64,000 bases of DNA from Phoenix dactylifera (lineage: Eukaryota > Streptophyta > Magnoliopsida > Arecales > Arecaceae): contig NC_052400.1 of assembly GCF_009389715.1 (NCBI RefSeq), forward strand, positions 1,612,001-1,676,000, in the 5' to 3' direction. The position numbers were made by a program, and so were the translations under genes. Shown piece after piece: positions 35,628 to 48,587 of the stretch. Position 1 is the stretch's first letter. The number at the start of each line of letters is the position of its first letter. The notes under the pieces were generated by a model. It saw only the letters and a list, made by a program, of their open reading frames with translations. It searched no databases and was not told the DNA's origin.

Positions 35628-38600
35628 ATGGCAGGGCTCGATGGGGAGGGTGGGGTTTCGGAAGACCCTGCTGGCCCGGATAACGGGTTTGGACGATTGG
35701 CCGGTGGTTTATCAGGTGAGATTTCTCTTTTTTTGCTTGGCTTTTCCAGGAATTATGGTTTTTATGGCGCTGTAGATCTGGTGCTGCGGCTTGATTGGCG
35801 GGGGAAGTTTGGTTTTCTTGTAGAATTTTACTGTTGGATTGGGTTTATAGGAAGGCAAAAACGCTTTTTTTGGTTGAGATTTTTCCGGGCTTTTTGGGTA
35901 GAGTAAGGATGATGACTTTAATGCGTGTGGCTTTCAAATTGGAATTTTTTTTTTTCGTGTGCGCTTGTGGGATTGAAGTTGAGATATGGGTTTATTGTGT
36001 AGTGTGGTTTGATTTATTTTTCCGGGATGACACAATTTCACATTCTTTTTAAATTTATTTGGAATTATTTTAAGTGTAATCCTGTTAAAATGAGCTTAGA
36101 ATGTTTAAAATGCCCTTGTGGCATACTAAATGGATACCTGTGCTTGAGATTCTGCCGATCTAGTAACTATATGAATGCCAGTTTTGAATTTAAGTGGTTA
36201 TTTTACGGGGGCAACATATAAGGGATCTGTACCTGTTTGATCAAGTATTCAATATCTAATTCTAGTAGTCTTTGAGCACATTTGACTGCAATTTTTAGAT
36301 TTATATCTTGTCCTAGCTTCAATATGCTGAACATATCTTTATTTGTGGTAGTGATTTACTAAAGTGGAAATAATAAATTCACTGTCTTTAGTCGCTGAAC
36401 TCTTTTTTTTTTTTGTTTATTTCCAAGATCTTTAATAGACCTGGATTGCTTTTCTTGTACTTCTTGCATACTGAGTTTTAAGTTTCTTTAAATATGCTCA
36501 TAGCTAGAATTGGTTTCTTGTATTCTGTTCTTTTTCTTGTCTTAATCAAATGGTGGAGCTTATGTGCTTCTCAATTTGGGCTTATTTTCTAGCTGGCTGT
36601 TTCTATGCAGAAAATGCTCGGTTTGATGCTTCACAATATGCATTTTTTGGTAATGATGTTATGGAGGAAGTTGAGTTGGGGGGATTGGAAGAAGTTGATG
36701 GTGGTGATCCTGGCTTTATTGGGCTCAATGATCAGGATAATCAATTTTCTTATCTTGGTGATGGAGTAGAGGTGAATTTCTTTGCCTGCAAGTTTATACA
36801 TTCTGATACTTTGTTCTTTTGCTTTTGCTGCTGGTCCCAAGTTCAGCTCACTATTGTGATTATCTGCATTAATTGAAGTCAAATCTGAGCCTGCCTCTTT
36901 AAGCCAAAGACTTAACTCGAGTCAACTAATTCTTAATCCCAAAATAGTTGCGATCAGCTACATGAATCCTTTTTCTCCATTCTGCTCTATTGAGGTCACA
37001 CTTTCTGAAAGATGTAGCAATACCTAGCTTGTCTCTTTAGGCCTCCTCAGGTCATTTTCACTATATCAGTATAGAATAGTGGGGCCTTTATTTTTTTTCC
37101 TATTGCTTGAGATTGATGCTAGGAAGTTTTAAGATGCATGATACATGTGATTCTATTAAAATACATCAACATCATTATGGATGCAAGGATGCAAACTGGT
37201 GAGAAGTATCGAGCTGTAAATAGTAGAAGGTGTGAGTTTGAACCTCATGAAGTATTGATGTTCTTCACATGGGCAGCACTCATACAACTTCCCTTGTTTA
37301 AAATACCCAAGTGTGAAAAAGTATAATATGCATGCCAAAATTTCCATACAAAAGAAATATTCCTAATTTTCCATATGCTCAGAGAATATTCATAGGTTGA
37401 TAACAGTTATGATTTCTTTTGCACATTATAATCATGCTCTCCATTCTCAACTTCAGTGAAAACTTACTATTGTTTATTTCTATTGCCTAAAATTCTTCAT
37501 AAATGGTAACCTTATCCTTATGTCATCTACACGCAATGACTTCATATTGCATTTGGCATATATACTCAAATTCCTAGTGCATGACCTTAATATCATGCTA
37601 TCATCTGTTATTCTTTCTGGTTCACATTTCAAACCCATATTTAGGTACCCACTTAATGCAAACTTGTTCTGTGTGTTTCACATCCTCAATGTGAATTTAT
37701 CAAGCATGCCACTATATTGCTCCAAAATTTCTTCAGAAACTTCATTGTAGTTTCTCCCTGACTCGTTTAGCAGATTTAGTTGGGCATCAAGGTTAGGGGA
37801 ACTTAGTATATTCACAATTTTGACTTACTTAACCTTGTATTTTTACTTCGTTTTTTTTTTTTTTTTGGCGCGCACGGGGCGTGGGGGTGGGTGGTGGGTG
37901 GGTGGGAGGGGGGGTTAAAATCTATAGAAGATAAATTGGCTAAAACTTAGGGTCATGAGATTACCGGATAGATTAAATATGCAGCTAAAGTAATGCATCA
38001 GATAAATCAGTTCTTATCTTGGTTGAAATTGGCTAAAACTTAGGGTCATGAGATTACTGGATAGATTAAATATGCAGCTAAAGTAATGCATCAGATAAAT
38101 CAGTTCTTATCTTGGTTGCTATATATGTAGTAATATTTCGTGGACTTTGTGCCTGGAAAATGTGGAGAGTATGAAGTTCTGCTAGAATCAAAAACTTTAG
38201 AAATCAATGCCTTGACACGCATACCGGTTTGAGAAGTATCATAACAACGTTGGCCCCTACTCAATTTCTTCCTAACTGTGATAATTTGATATATTGTATT
38301 TTGTGTTAAATAGTTAAACATGATGATAGTTCCTTTAAAATCTCTCTTGTTATGGGAGGTATTCAAAAATAAAAGTATGATGCCTGGCCAATGGGTGACC
38401 CTTATATTGTGAAAATGATTCCAGAGTTGCTAAATAAATGAGAAGCAAAGTTTGAAGCCAACAATGCAATTGTTTTGATGCTTCAAAATGGAACATATAC
38501 TTGGCTGTTAGTTTGTATAAAAGCTCTGAAGATGATGTAGGAGATGCTTCTACAAGAATTTATGAAGAGGGAATTCTATATCATGGTAGTCATGTTGTGG

Positions 38601-41600
38601 TGGTTCTTCTTAAGCTGTACATTACTGTTGAGTGTAGCATAATTTCATTGTTTCTTATCAAGAGGATGAAAAACAACAAATCAATAAGCACCAAATATGT
38701 TCACATTGCCATTGTCAACAAAATCAAGCACCACCAAATATGTTCACACTGCCATTGTCTTTGTATGCAGTAAATTTTTCACCTTCCTCATGCAAATTAA
38801 ACGATAATTAAACTTCCCTCCCATGTCAAACAATTGCTTACTATTTCATGTGCTTGTCTGTAGAAATCTGCACTCTGACTTTACATCCTTGCAAAGGGCT
38901 TATTTTCTATGTAATCATTGATGGCAGTTAAGATGGATTATCTTGTTCCCCTATTTTCCATTGGTGCAAGTGAATTTTCTTCATTTCCTAGATGAACCTA
39001 TACAGCCTTTTGATTTTATTGCTTATAGCCAAAATAAATTTGTGATAACATAATGGATTGCAGTTTTAGTCATGTTGTGCTGTATTTGCAGGGTGATGGT
39101 TTAGGATCTTTATCTGATATTGATGACCTTGCAAGCACTTTCTCAAAGGTCTGATCCCTTAAATAATTATGACTTATGTATTATCTTATTAGTCCTGATA
39201 ATTTTTTTAATAAATAATCATCTCATGCAAAGTATTAACCAGTTTATCAGGCCTTGTTATACATTTTCGTGGATGCTGTCTATCATGATTCAAGATTTAT
39301 AGGAAAATTTAATGTATTTACTGTCTTTGTAGTGTATCCTGCCTTCGAAGTTTCATTTGTTCCTTTTGGTTTTAAGAGTTTAAATCATCTTTCGAGTTAT
39401 TTAGTTTATATAACTCAAACCTCAACTCCCTTAATAACTTTAGTTTACAGGATTGAGCTATGCTTGGAAACCAAACCTGCGAACTAGAATAAATCGTTGA
39501 TATATCTCTGCATTTTGTGAACCAAAATTTACTTAAAAACTTTCCATCTCTTTTCTTTAATTTCACTTAAGTCATGATCTCATTACTGGAAGCCACCTAA
39601 ATCTGTACTCTTATTTTAATGGGCAGAAAGGAAAACCATTTTTGAATATTCTATTAATCTCATTGTTTAGTTAGTACTCATAAAACATCATTAAAATATT
39701 TAACTAATGTTTGATCACTATCTGGATTATTTTGTCCTCTGATGTTGATATAATAAAACCATAAATGGTGATATGTCTCTACTAGTGGTTTCACCTCTGG
39801 TACATTACCTTAGTAGATCTCATAGTTTTATGAAAATAATTTTTTTTCCCATTCATGCTTTTCCCTAGTGAATAGGAAGTGTAATGTGCTTGTAGCAATG
39901 TTCCATTGGCTTGCATATGTTTTAGGTCACGTTACTGTTCAGAGTTCAGACTGAACTAGAAGGAATCCAACTAATGGTTGCTTCTGTTATAACTTGATGA
40001 ATTATGCAAAGCTTTAATTTGCAATTTCAATGTGTTATATTAATTCTTTTTTTTCCCCTTGTGTCAGTGTTGAATAATATGTTTAAACCTTAACTGTTTT
40101 ATGCTTTACTACTACATGAGGTTAACATCGTGCCACCGTGCCACTTAATCATCATATTTACCACCTTACATGACAAAGAAATGCTCAGAAAATTTTGTAT
40201 TTCTTCCTATGCTAGTTCAAAGTATAAACAGTGCTTTTTTTCATTTTTCTTATGCTATACAGTACTTTGTAAATATCACATATCATATTCCAAATTTTGC
40301 TTATGTGATCAGAGCTGTTCTTAACAAATGAAATGTTTTTGCCTATAGCTGGTCTAATATGTGATTTGAAATCCAAAATTTAAATCTTAATGGTACCTGA
40401 CCATGGTCTCTGAACCTTGGTTTTAAAGCCATGAATTTCCAGTTGTACATCACACCTGTATGTAATGATCCACAGATATATCATCCAACAACTGAGTATT
40501 GATGTAATATGTCTGTTCTGTGGTCGCATATGTTTTTCCAGCATGAACTTTTAGAATGATCTTAAACTCGTGTCCAATATAATACCTCTACAGTCTCATT
40601 ATATAGCTATCTTCCCAATTTTTGACTGCTGTTTTATAATTTATGGTGTTATTAACAACATCAAGCATCACCAATCCCTATTTCTTATTGTATTTTGCTT
40701 TTGCACACTTCTCCTCTCTTCATATTATATCCTTTGGTTGAGTTTCTACGCTATCGTAGAGGTACTTTTTCCCGTTTAGTTCAATTCAGTTTGATATTAG
40801 TAGTTAGACTAGCAAATAGGCAACCTATGCCAAGAGAATGATAGAAAAAGGACACTATTCCAACTCTGAAGCAACAGACAGAGTCCTCAGTTGTAAGGCC
40901 CCAGTTATGGAGATAGACTCTCTTCATACCTGATGGATGTTTGTCGTGCTTACAGGAAGAACCTCGTTTCGCACTTCACTAGAGTAGTGACATTGTATTA
41001 ACATAATTTTTGTTCTAATTCCGGCCAATGCCCTTTATGCGAAAGTTGATAAATAATTCAAGGCCAGTAGCTTCACAATGATTTAGCATGCCGGCTATAG
41101 AAAGGAAAAGGCAAAGGTTCTCATTGTACCCGTAAATTTTGAAACCATTAAAAAATTATATGTTTATTGCAATGGCCACTGAATATCATGCTTCTTGTCA
41201 GAAAACTTGGGAGCCATGGAGACTGAAAATTTCTGTTTGGATATAAATAAGCACCATTCAGAAGTGAATAAAAGATTAATGTCATCCAGGTTGTCACATC
41301 CATCCAAAGAAAGAGAACAGCCTGCTTGTCCTTTGGTCATGACAAGATAGCGCCAACTATTGAGTATTGATAGATTTGGTAGAAATGTACAATGAACTTC
41401 TAAAGCTGCTGCATGTAGTAACATTAGTATGATAGTTATGAAGAAGAGAATGATGAGAGAAGTTAGTGCTTTTCTTTATGTTTGTGTTTAAAAATTATAG
41501 TTCTGTTATGTTGGATAAGTTCCTCAAACTAGATTTCTTGTTGTGTCACTCTCTGACTCTCATGGATCTAGTTGACATGTAAAAATGTGTATAGGTGAAC

Positions 41601-44600
41601 TCCTTCTCTTTTTAAATAAAATTACAAAGAGCTTATCCAAATCTTTTTTATTGAAAGCTTTTTCAAAACCTGGCTTACAAAACATGCCTTGCCTTTCCCT
41701 AACAAACTCAATGAATGGTAAGCAACTGTACGCGTCCCCTACAATAATACTTTGTAGATTTAAAATTCAATGTGCCCATGTGAAGCAATTTAGTTCTGAT
41801 TGAGAGGCATGCAGAGATACATCCCTAAATCAGTTCAATCTCGCTTTTTTGTTTTTTTGAATTAAAGTTTTTGAAGCTGGCCTGTAAACACCAATTTAGT
41901 GCTGGTAGGCATGCCATGATAGATGCACAACATGCTGGTGCCTTACCAACGCATAGCTCTGAGAGGATAGAGGCTACAAGCAAACAGTTGGCATGTTGCA
42001 TGCTAGTGCATTGGCATAGCTTGCCTTGGAATGATGTGGTATAGTACATAGCATGCTAGGGCCAAGATGACACGCTGCAGATATGTGGTACTTCGGTTCT
42101 TGCTTATAAGTTTTATGACAGGCGCCTACTTTGCCAAACCCAAGTTATTTTGGACAGAGAATTCATAATGCTGATGTTAGAGGATCAATGAATGAGGATT
42201 TAGTAACCCAACCCCAAGTAGTACGGACGGCGCTTGATGGGTATGGTTACGGTATATCCTAATTTTGCAAACATTGCATAAGCCATGAATCCAAATTATA
42301 TTCGAGGACTGGAGGTAGTTTGAGTGTTGCTTTATAGAATATTCCTTATCATTAATCATATCTTTATCCATAAAATCAACCACATAAAGATGAGGTTTGT
42401 TGATAAAGGTTAAGTTAATTGTGAAATAGCCAACTTCAAGTTATTGTTGAGAAAGGCTTATTGAAGGTCCTCTTCTTCTCATGCTTTGCGGCAAGGTTTT
42501 CCTTAGACATATTTGAAGTATTGGTGAAGTTTTATAAGATGTATATCACATGGAGAAGCTAATATGAAGCTTACACCTTGTTATTTAGTTATGCCTTAAG
42601 GGGAGGTATAACCATTAGGTGCTCATGTATTCATGACCAACAAAAATCAAGAGTCATATCTTTTCTTTGTTTTTGCTTCATGTTGTATTGTGTCAACTTA
42701 GATGCCAGTGCTAATTAGAACCGGGTGTTCTTTTGCACTAGCCATTGAGATTCATTCACATTTGGGGTTGCACTATGTGAACCTTATCAATGCTTGTAAC
42801 ATGTCCAAATAAATAACTGTGGTTTTTTATTTTTGACCTTGATTTTCTTTTCGTCGATTTTATTTTCTAAATCAGTTAAGAAAATCTATGAGGCTTGTGC
42901 CTTAAGCCTTAAGGCTTAAGCCTCATCAAGTGGAGAGCCTTAAAATGCATGCCTTTGACTACTGTTGTTTGTTTTTGATCATTTTTTTTTATGTCTGAAC
43001 TTGCCATCCAGAAACCCAGTCATTACAGAGAAGCTAAAGAAATACTACTCTTAATCTGTCAATGAGTAACACATGCCAATACATAATAGAAAACTTTTTC
43101 AATACCCACTTTGTAGCACACATTCTTTTTGCCGTTCATCTCAATTGAGCAATAGATAGCACAGGGAGCTATCTATGATCTTGTTTCTTCCTTTATAAAA
43201 ATAAAGTTTTTGTAGATAGTTTAACAAATATAACTTTTGATTGTTGAGAAAACTGTTCACTCTACTAATTCCATGAAGTGACACTGCTCAAACTTTACCT
43301 CTTTGTCCCTCGGATGCAGAAGAATCCGTCTTCTTTAAGGGAGTGAAATTTAGTAATCATTACTTTTGAACTACTGAATGTGCGAAGGTTTTTAATATCT
43401 TGTTATAATTTTTTTCTAATTAGTTTCTTATTAATTTTTTTTGACTTTTTTTGTCTTTTCTTTTTTTGTTTTCCTTTTGTTCTTACTGATACTTTCAAAT
43501 ATCAGCTTGATGATCCTGCATTAGGTCTGAATTTCTCCTGTTCATCTGAATCAAATGTCTTTTACAGTTGCAGTTATAGAGCATGCCATGCAAGTCCCTG
43601 CCTTATTTAATTGAATGAGTTTTATTTTTCCTAATTAATCAAGCACTTTCATTTCATTTTGCACAACAGTTTGGCTAAACAGCTAATTAAGAAAGCAACA
43701 TGGTCTGTCATGATGGTGCTGTTAAGTATGCTTCTTCTCTGTGCATTTTTTCATAGGCATTGACTATACTTACAGAACAATATGCCTGTCATTTGAATAC
43801 TATGTAGATTTGTAGACTGTTTTGTGTGCTATCTTTTTGTATTTTACTGTCTAACTTCCTGGTCATGGTTATGCTTATCTGTATTGCAATCCTGATTTTC
43901 AGACGCTATATTTATATTTCTTTATGAATCTCAGTTGAACAAAGTTGTTGGTGAACCAAGGGGCTCAGGAGCAATTGGTGATAGGGGATCCTTTTCTAGA
44001 GAAAGTCAGTAAAGTTCTTTTGCTTCAATCCGTTGTTAGTTCATGATTGTTTAATCTTTGATTAACTGGAAAAAATGACATTCGAATTTTGTTGGACAAT
44101 ATTCTGTTCTTATATTTTCTTCTTGCATCTTAGTTAACATCTAAATTTGGACATATCATTTCATGGTCATGCATCCTGTGTTCAATGATACATGGATATT
44201 TCTTAAATGTCTGCAAAATTCCTTTTCTGAAATCAGAAGTTTAAGGTAGAAAATCAACATTCTGCTAGGCACAACATTCGCTAACTGAAAGATAGATAAA
44301 TTCACATTCATATCTGATTACTAACAATTTTTGGCAACTAAAAGAGGACAAAGTTGAATCATTACAGAATTAAACCAAACATATGAAGCCTAATGGATGC
44401 ATAGTCCAATGTCGATCATTGGTAAGAACAGTATATTCTATTGCTTCTAATCATTAACAAACTCCTTAGGAACAAGAAAAATCATTGCTATTGCAAGCAT
44501 GTATCACTGGGAACCAGGAATGAACAAGTGGATGTTTATATTCCCTTTGAGAGTGAGAGATCAATGAACTTCCATTTATAATATGTTGTCCATAAGTGTA

Positions 44601-47600
44601 TTTGGAACTGTTTCTAGTGATGCATTATGTTTTTGCAGTAGCTACATATTTTAGGAAAGCCATGTGGTTATGGTGTTAATGATGGAAATTTAACTTGGGA
44701 GAATGTTATATTCTTTTTTAATTAAATGAGGGCAATCTTACACCTCAGCATAGCTATCACCCTGAGTTTGTCAAATAATACCATGCCTAATAAATGACAT
44801 ATCATAATGCCGTCTAAACAACTATCCCTCGCCCGAGAGATTCTTGTTTAAAATTTGCAAGCACCAGAGTCCATTAGAGTCTGGAAAGAACAATGTATAT
44901 GGGAGGATGCTTGAGATGAACATAATCCTATCTGTAGGTTTATGAAAAAAAAATAATAGTGTGTGAAAGCAAGATTAAGCATATGCGGTAAAGGAAAAAG
45001 AAAAAGAGCGTCCTAATGCACGAGGCTCTTGCCACCGCAGGGTATAGAGAGGGTTAGATTTATGCATCCTTACCCTCCCTCCATGTGCAAAGAGGCTATT
45101 TCCGTGTTTCAAACCCTTCGTAAGGGAGCAACCTTGCTGTTATGCCAAGGCCCACCATCATATGTGAAAAGGAAGCATTTGGAAGAAGTATGGGTAAAAT
45201 AAGATTGAGCTATTGAACATTCAACAATTTATTTTGAAAGGGGAAGTAAGAAGCCTCACCTTTTGGTAAGAAAACCAAAGGGTCATGACTTTCTTTTCAG
45301 AAAATAAAGAAATAGAGATTTTCTAGAGATGCAAGGGTAAGGCAATATTGCTTAAGGAGGTGCCTAGAAATATTTGTACCCTCGCATAGGGTTTTTATCA
45401 TCATAAAAAAGAGCTAGGTGTAGCAAAAGTTGGGTTTGAGGATTGAAGAATAGATACATTGTGATTTCATGGTAAGGTGTTCAGATTTTCTATGGATAAT
45501 TTCCAGAACAATCATCTCTTGCCTGAAGTCTGGTACTATAAATGATTAGTGTAGATACTGATAACTAGTACTAGATGGTTTTGGCTGAGGAGGAAATGAG
45601 GAAATTGATTTTTGAGATGGCTGGCGAGAGAAGACAGGATAATGATTTCCTTGTTTCACTCAACAAAGATTTTGATGTTGCAAGGTTAACATACATGTAG
45701 CTTTCCACAAAAGACAACTCCAATGGCTAAAGTTTACTTTTGTTACCTGCATTCCTGTGAAGGTTAAGTTGTAAAGGATAGCTTGGATGGTACGCCTGTT
45801 AGCTTCATGAGTGAGGTCTATAAGATTATTGTGGGGACTTAGGCTTTAAATCTCAGATGCATCCAGACAAAGCTTCTTTCAATTATAGAAAAAGTGCTTT
45901 TATGGAAGATTAGATTATTTTTTATGGGGTTTTGGTTACCTTTGTGTGTTTCCAGATGATGCATAATAATAGAGAGCTTTCTTGCAAGCTAGAATCAGAA
46001 AATATATTATGATTATGTTAATATGGAATCTCTGGGTTTGCTAGGTTGTGGATGAGATCTAGGTCAGATTGTCACTGCAAATTCTCCCCTTTGATAGCCT
46101 TCTTATAAGAGTTTGCTTGTGATAGAGGACTGACAAAAGAGACCCTTTGTAACATTTTTAACCAATATTTGCAATCTCTGTATCGGACCCTGTACCAATA
46201 CCTTGCTGATACAGGGTTGATACGCCAGGTATAGGGATCGGTTCAGCGTACAGAGTCTCAGTACGCCCTCTATTTCGAGTCTCAATTCGGTATCGGTATA
46301 ATACGGTACGTCCAGTATGAGGTGGCACGTATGGGTACGGTGAACCCTTTTTATCTTGATCTCTGTTTAGCTGTTATTCTTTGATGTAGTTAGGTAATTT
46401 TCTATCGGGGAAAGGGACATGTTGTAATGGCGAGATGTATTCTTTGGAGGCCTGCCTTCGCTTTTCGCATGCTAAAATGTTGTTAATTATCTGTTCAAAT
46501 TAGATGCACTGAAAGCATGTTCGCTTGTCCCTTCAGGTTCTTCTACTGCAGACTGGGCACAGGAGCAAGATTTCTCAAAGTGCCTAGATCAAAATATATT
46601 GGACAATGAAAGTGTCCAGGATGGTAAACGGTGGTGGTCACAGCCACATCCTTCTTCAGCTCGTGCTGGAGAATCCGGACCTCTGTACAGAACCTCCTCA
46701 TATCCTCAACAACCACCACAACATAATCCTAGTGAACCAATTCTAAGAACTAAATCATCCTATACTTCCTACCCTCCTGGTGGACCGTCACAAGCTTCTC
46801 CAAATCACGCACGCCAAATAAATGTCTCATCTCCTACTGCTGGACTCCAGATGCCTTTCTCTGCACCAAATCCCTCCCATTTCTCCCAGCTTCATTTGGC
46901 AGGAGTACCTCATGGATTGCAGTATGGTGGAAATATGTCTCAGTTTGGTCCTCCAGGTCTCTCCATTAGTAACAGACAACAGAATTGGTTGAAGCAAGCT
47001 AATTTCTTTTCGGGTGAACATTCCAATTTTTCACCTAACTTGATGCAGCAGCAGTTGCCTCAATCAAATGGTCTAATGCCGCCTCAACTATTTCCACCAC
47101 AGCACCAACATAGAATGCCCCAAATTCAATCATCTCTATCACATATCTCGCAGATGCAGTCTCAGCTGTTCAGTCCACATCCTCCTCCACTACAGATGAT
47201 GAATAATTTTGAACCAATGCTTGGGATGGCTGAGTTAAGAGACCAGAGATTGAAACCAATGCAAAGGGGGAGACAGATACTTCGATTTGCTCAGCATGGT
47301 TCTGATACCAGCAGCCAGAAGAGTGACAATGGATGGCCACAGTTCCGATCTAAGTACATGACAGCTGAAGAGGTAGAAAACATTTTGAGAATGCAGCATG
47401 CTGCAACCCATGGCAGTGACCCCTATGTAGATGATTACTACCACCAAGCTTGTCTTGCAAAGAAATCTGCTGGGTCAAGGCTAAAGCACCATTTCTGCCC
47501 AACTTCCATTCGGGACCTGCCATCCCGAGCACGTGCTAAAGACGAACCACATGCTTATCTTCAGGTGGATGCTCTTGGGAGGCTTCCCTTTTCTTCTATA

Positions 47601-48587
47601 CGAAGGCCTCGACCTCTTCTTGAAGTTGACCTGCCCTCGGCATCAGGTGATAGCATCCTTGATCAGAAATCTTCTGTGAAGCCTCTTGAAGAAGAGCCAA
47701 TGTTGGCAGCTAGAATCACCATTGAAGATGGCTTTTGCCTTCTTCTTGATGTAGATGATATTGATCGCTTGCTACAATTCAGCCTGCTACAAGATGGTGG
47801 CTCCCCGGTCAAAAGAAGACGGCACGCCCTCCTGGAAGGGCTCGCAGCATCACTTCAGCTAGTTGATCCACTTGGCCCTGGAAAAGCTGGCAATTCAGTG
47901 GGTCTAGCCCCAAAAGATGATCTTGTGTTCCTCCGTCTTGTTTCTCTTCCCAAGGGCCGAAAACTTCTTTCACGCTATCTTCAACTTCTAATTCCTGGCA
48001 GCGAGCTGGCTCGGATAGTCTGCATGGCTATCTTCCGCCACCTGAGGTTTTTATTTGGTGCATTGCCCTCAGATTCTAGTGCAGCCGAAACTGCTAACAG
48101 TCTTGCAAAGACTGTTTCTTTATGCATTTGTGGCATGGATCTGAGCGCCCTCAGTGCTTGCCTTGCTGCTGTAGTTTGTTCATCTGAACAGCCACCGCTT
48201 CGCCCTGTTGGAAGTTCTGCTGGTGATGGTGCCTCCATCATAATAAAATCTGTTCTTGAGAGAGCAACAGAGCTGCTGACGGACCGCCATGCTGCAACAA
48301 ATTACAGCATGTCTAACCGGGCTCTGTGGCAAGCATCATTTGATGCCTTCTTTGGTCTCCTCACGAAGTACTGTCAGAATAAGTATGACACTATAACGCA
48401 ATCCTTGCTCATGCAGGCACCAAATCCTGCAATTATTGGACCAGATGCAACTAGAGCTATAAGCAGGGAGATGCCGGTGGAGTTGTTACGTGCCAGTCTC
48501 CCTCACACTGATGAGCATCAGCGCAAGCTGTTACTTGCTTTTGCTCAGCGGTCCATGCCTGTCACTGGGTATAATGCTATGTCCTAA
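35628..48587 (+). CDS. PAT1: PAT1 homolog, mRNA decapping activator
   Basis: Five exons, 35628-35715, 36611-36771, 39092-39148, 43935-44004 and 46537-48587, join in phase to 808 residues, near the ~790 of Arabidopsis PAT1. The acidic N-terminal segment (ENARFDASQYAFFGNDVMEEV, residues ~30-85) matches the conserved plant PAT1 start. Residues ~165-370 are a low-complexity Pro/Gln/Ser linker. About 395-440 carries MTAEEVENILRMQHAATHGSDPYVDDYYHQ-type sequence. From ~520 to 800 lies the alpha-helical Pat-C domain. PAT1 proteins bind the LSM1-7 ring on deadenylated mRNA, recruit DCP2 and act in P-bodies. In Arabidopsis, PAT1 is an MPK4 substrate in immunity. The large last exon holds 85% of the protein. 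All introns are GT-AG and unusually long, up to 4.8 kb. Confidence 0.93.
36885..37060. repeat. dispersed plant repeat fragment in PAT1 intron 2
   Basis: Contains TTAATCCCAAAATAGTTGCGATCAGCTACATGAATCC...CCATTCTGCTCTATTGAGGTCA in spaced form, a signature I recognise as a repeat common in plant introns. Its class is not certain from this copy. Confidence 0.4.
37870..37915 (+). promoter_or_regulatory. potential G-quadruplex in PAT1 intron 2
   Basis: After a T run, the sense strand has GGGGCGTGGGGGTGGG, then GGTGGGTGGGTGGGAGG and more G. This gives at least four G-runs of three or more with 1-3-nt loops, able to fold in both DNA and pre-mRNA. Function is not shown. Confidence 0.7.
37933..38118 (+). 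repeat. 93-bp tandem duplication in PAT1 intron 2
   Basis: Units 37933-38025 and 38026-38118 both run from AAATTGGCTAAAACTTAGGG to TTCTTATCTTGGTTG. Only one mismatch (ACCGG versus ACTGG) was seen, so the duplication is recent. It lies just after the G-rich tract. Confidence 0.92.
44998..45156 (-). mobile_element. Au-like tRNA-derived SINE in PAT1 intron 4
   Basis: Read on the minus strand: GGTGGGCCTTGGCATAACAG, then AAGGTTGCTCCCTT, a box-B-like GGGTTTGAAACAC, AATAGCCTCTTTGCA, GGGTAAGGATGCATA, AACCCTCTCTATACC and finally GAGCCTCGTGCATTAGG. This is the order of Au SINE blocks. The flanks CATATGCGGTAAAGGAA (44980-44996) and CATATGTGAAAAGGAA (from about 45159) look like a degraded target duplication. 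It is inserted antisense to PAT1. Confidence 0.65.
46182..46358. mobile_element. GTACC-rich ~177-bp element close to PAT1 exon 5
   Basis: Rich in GTACC, GATACAGGG, CGGTATCGG and CGGTACG words like the copies in the EMB2279-like introns. It is bounded by ATCTCTGT at 46174-46181 and 46359-46366, a possible 8-bp target duplication that could be chance. It ends ~180 bp before the exon 5 acceptor. Confidence 0.45.
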
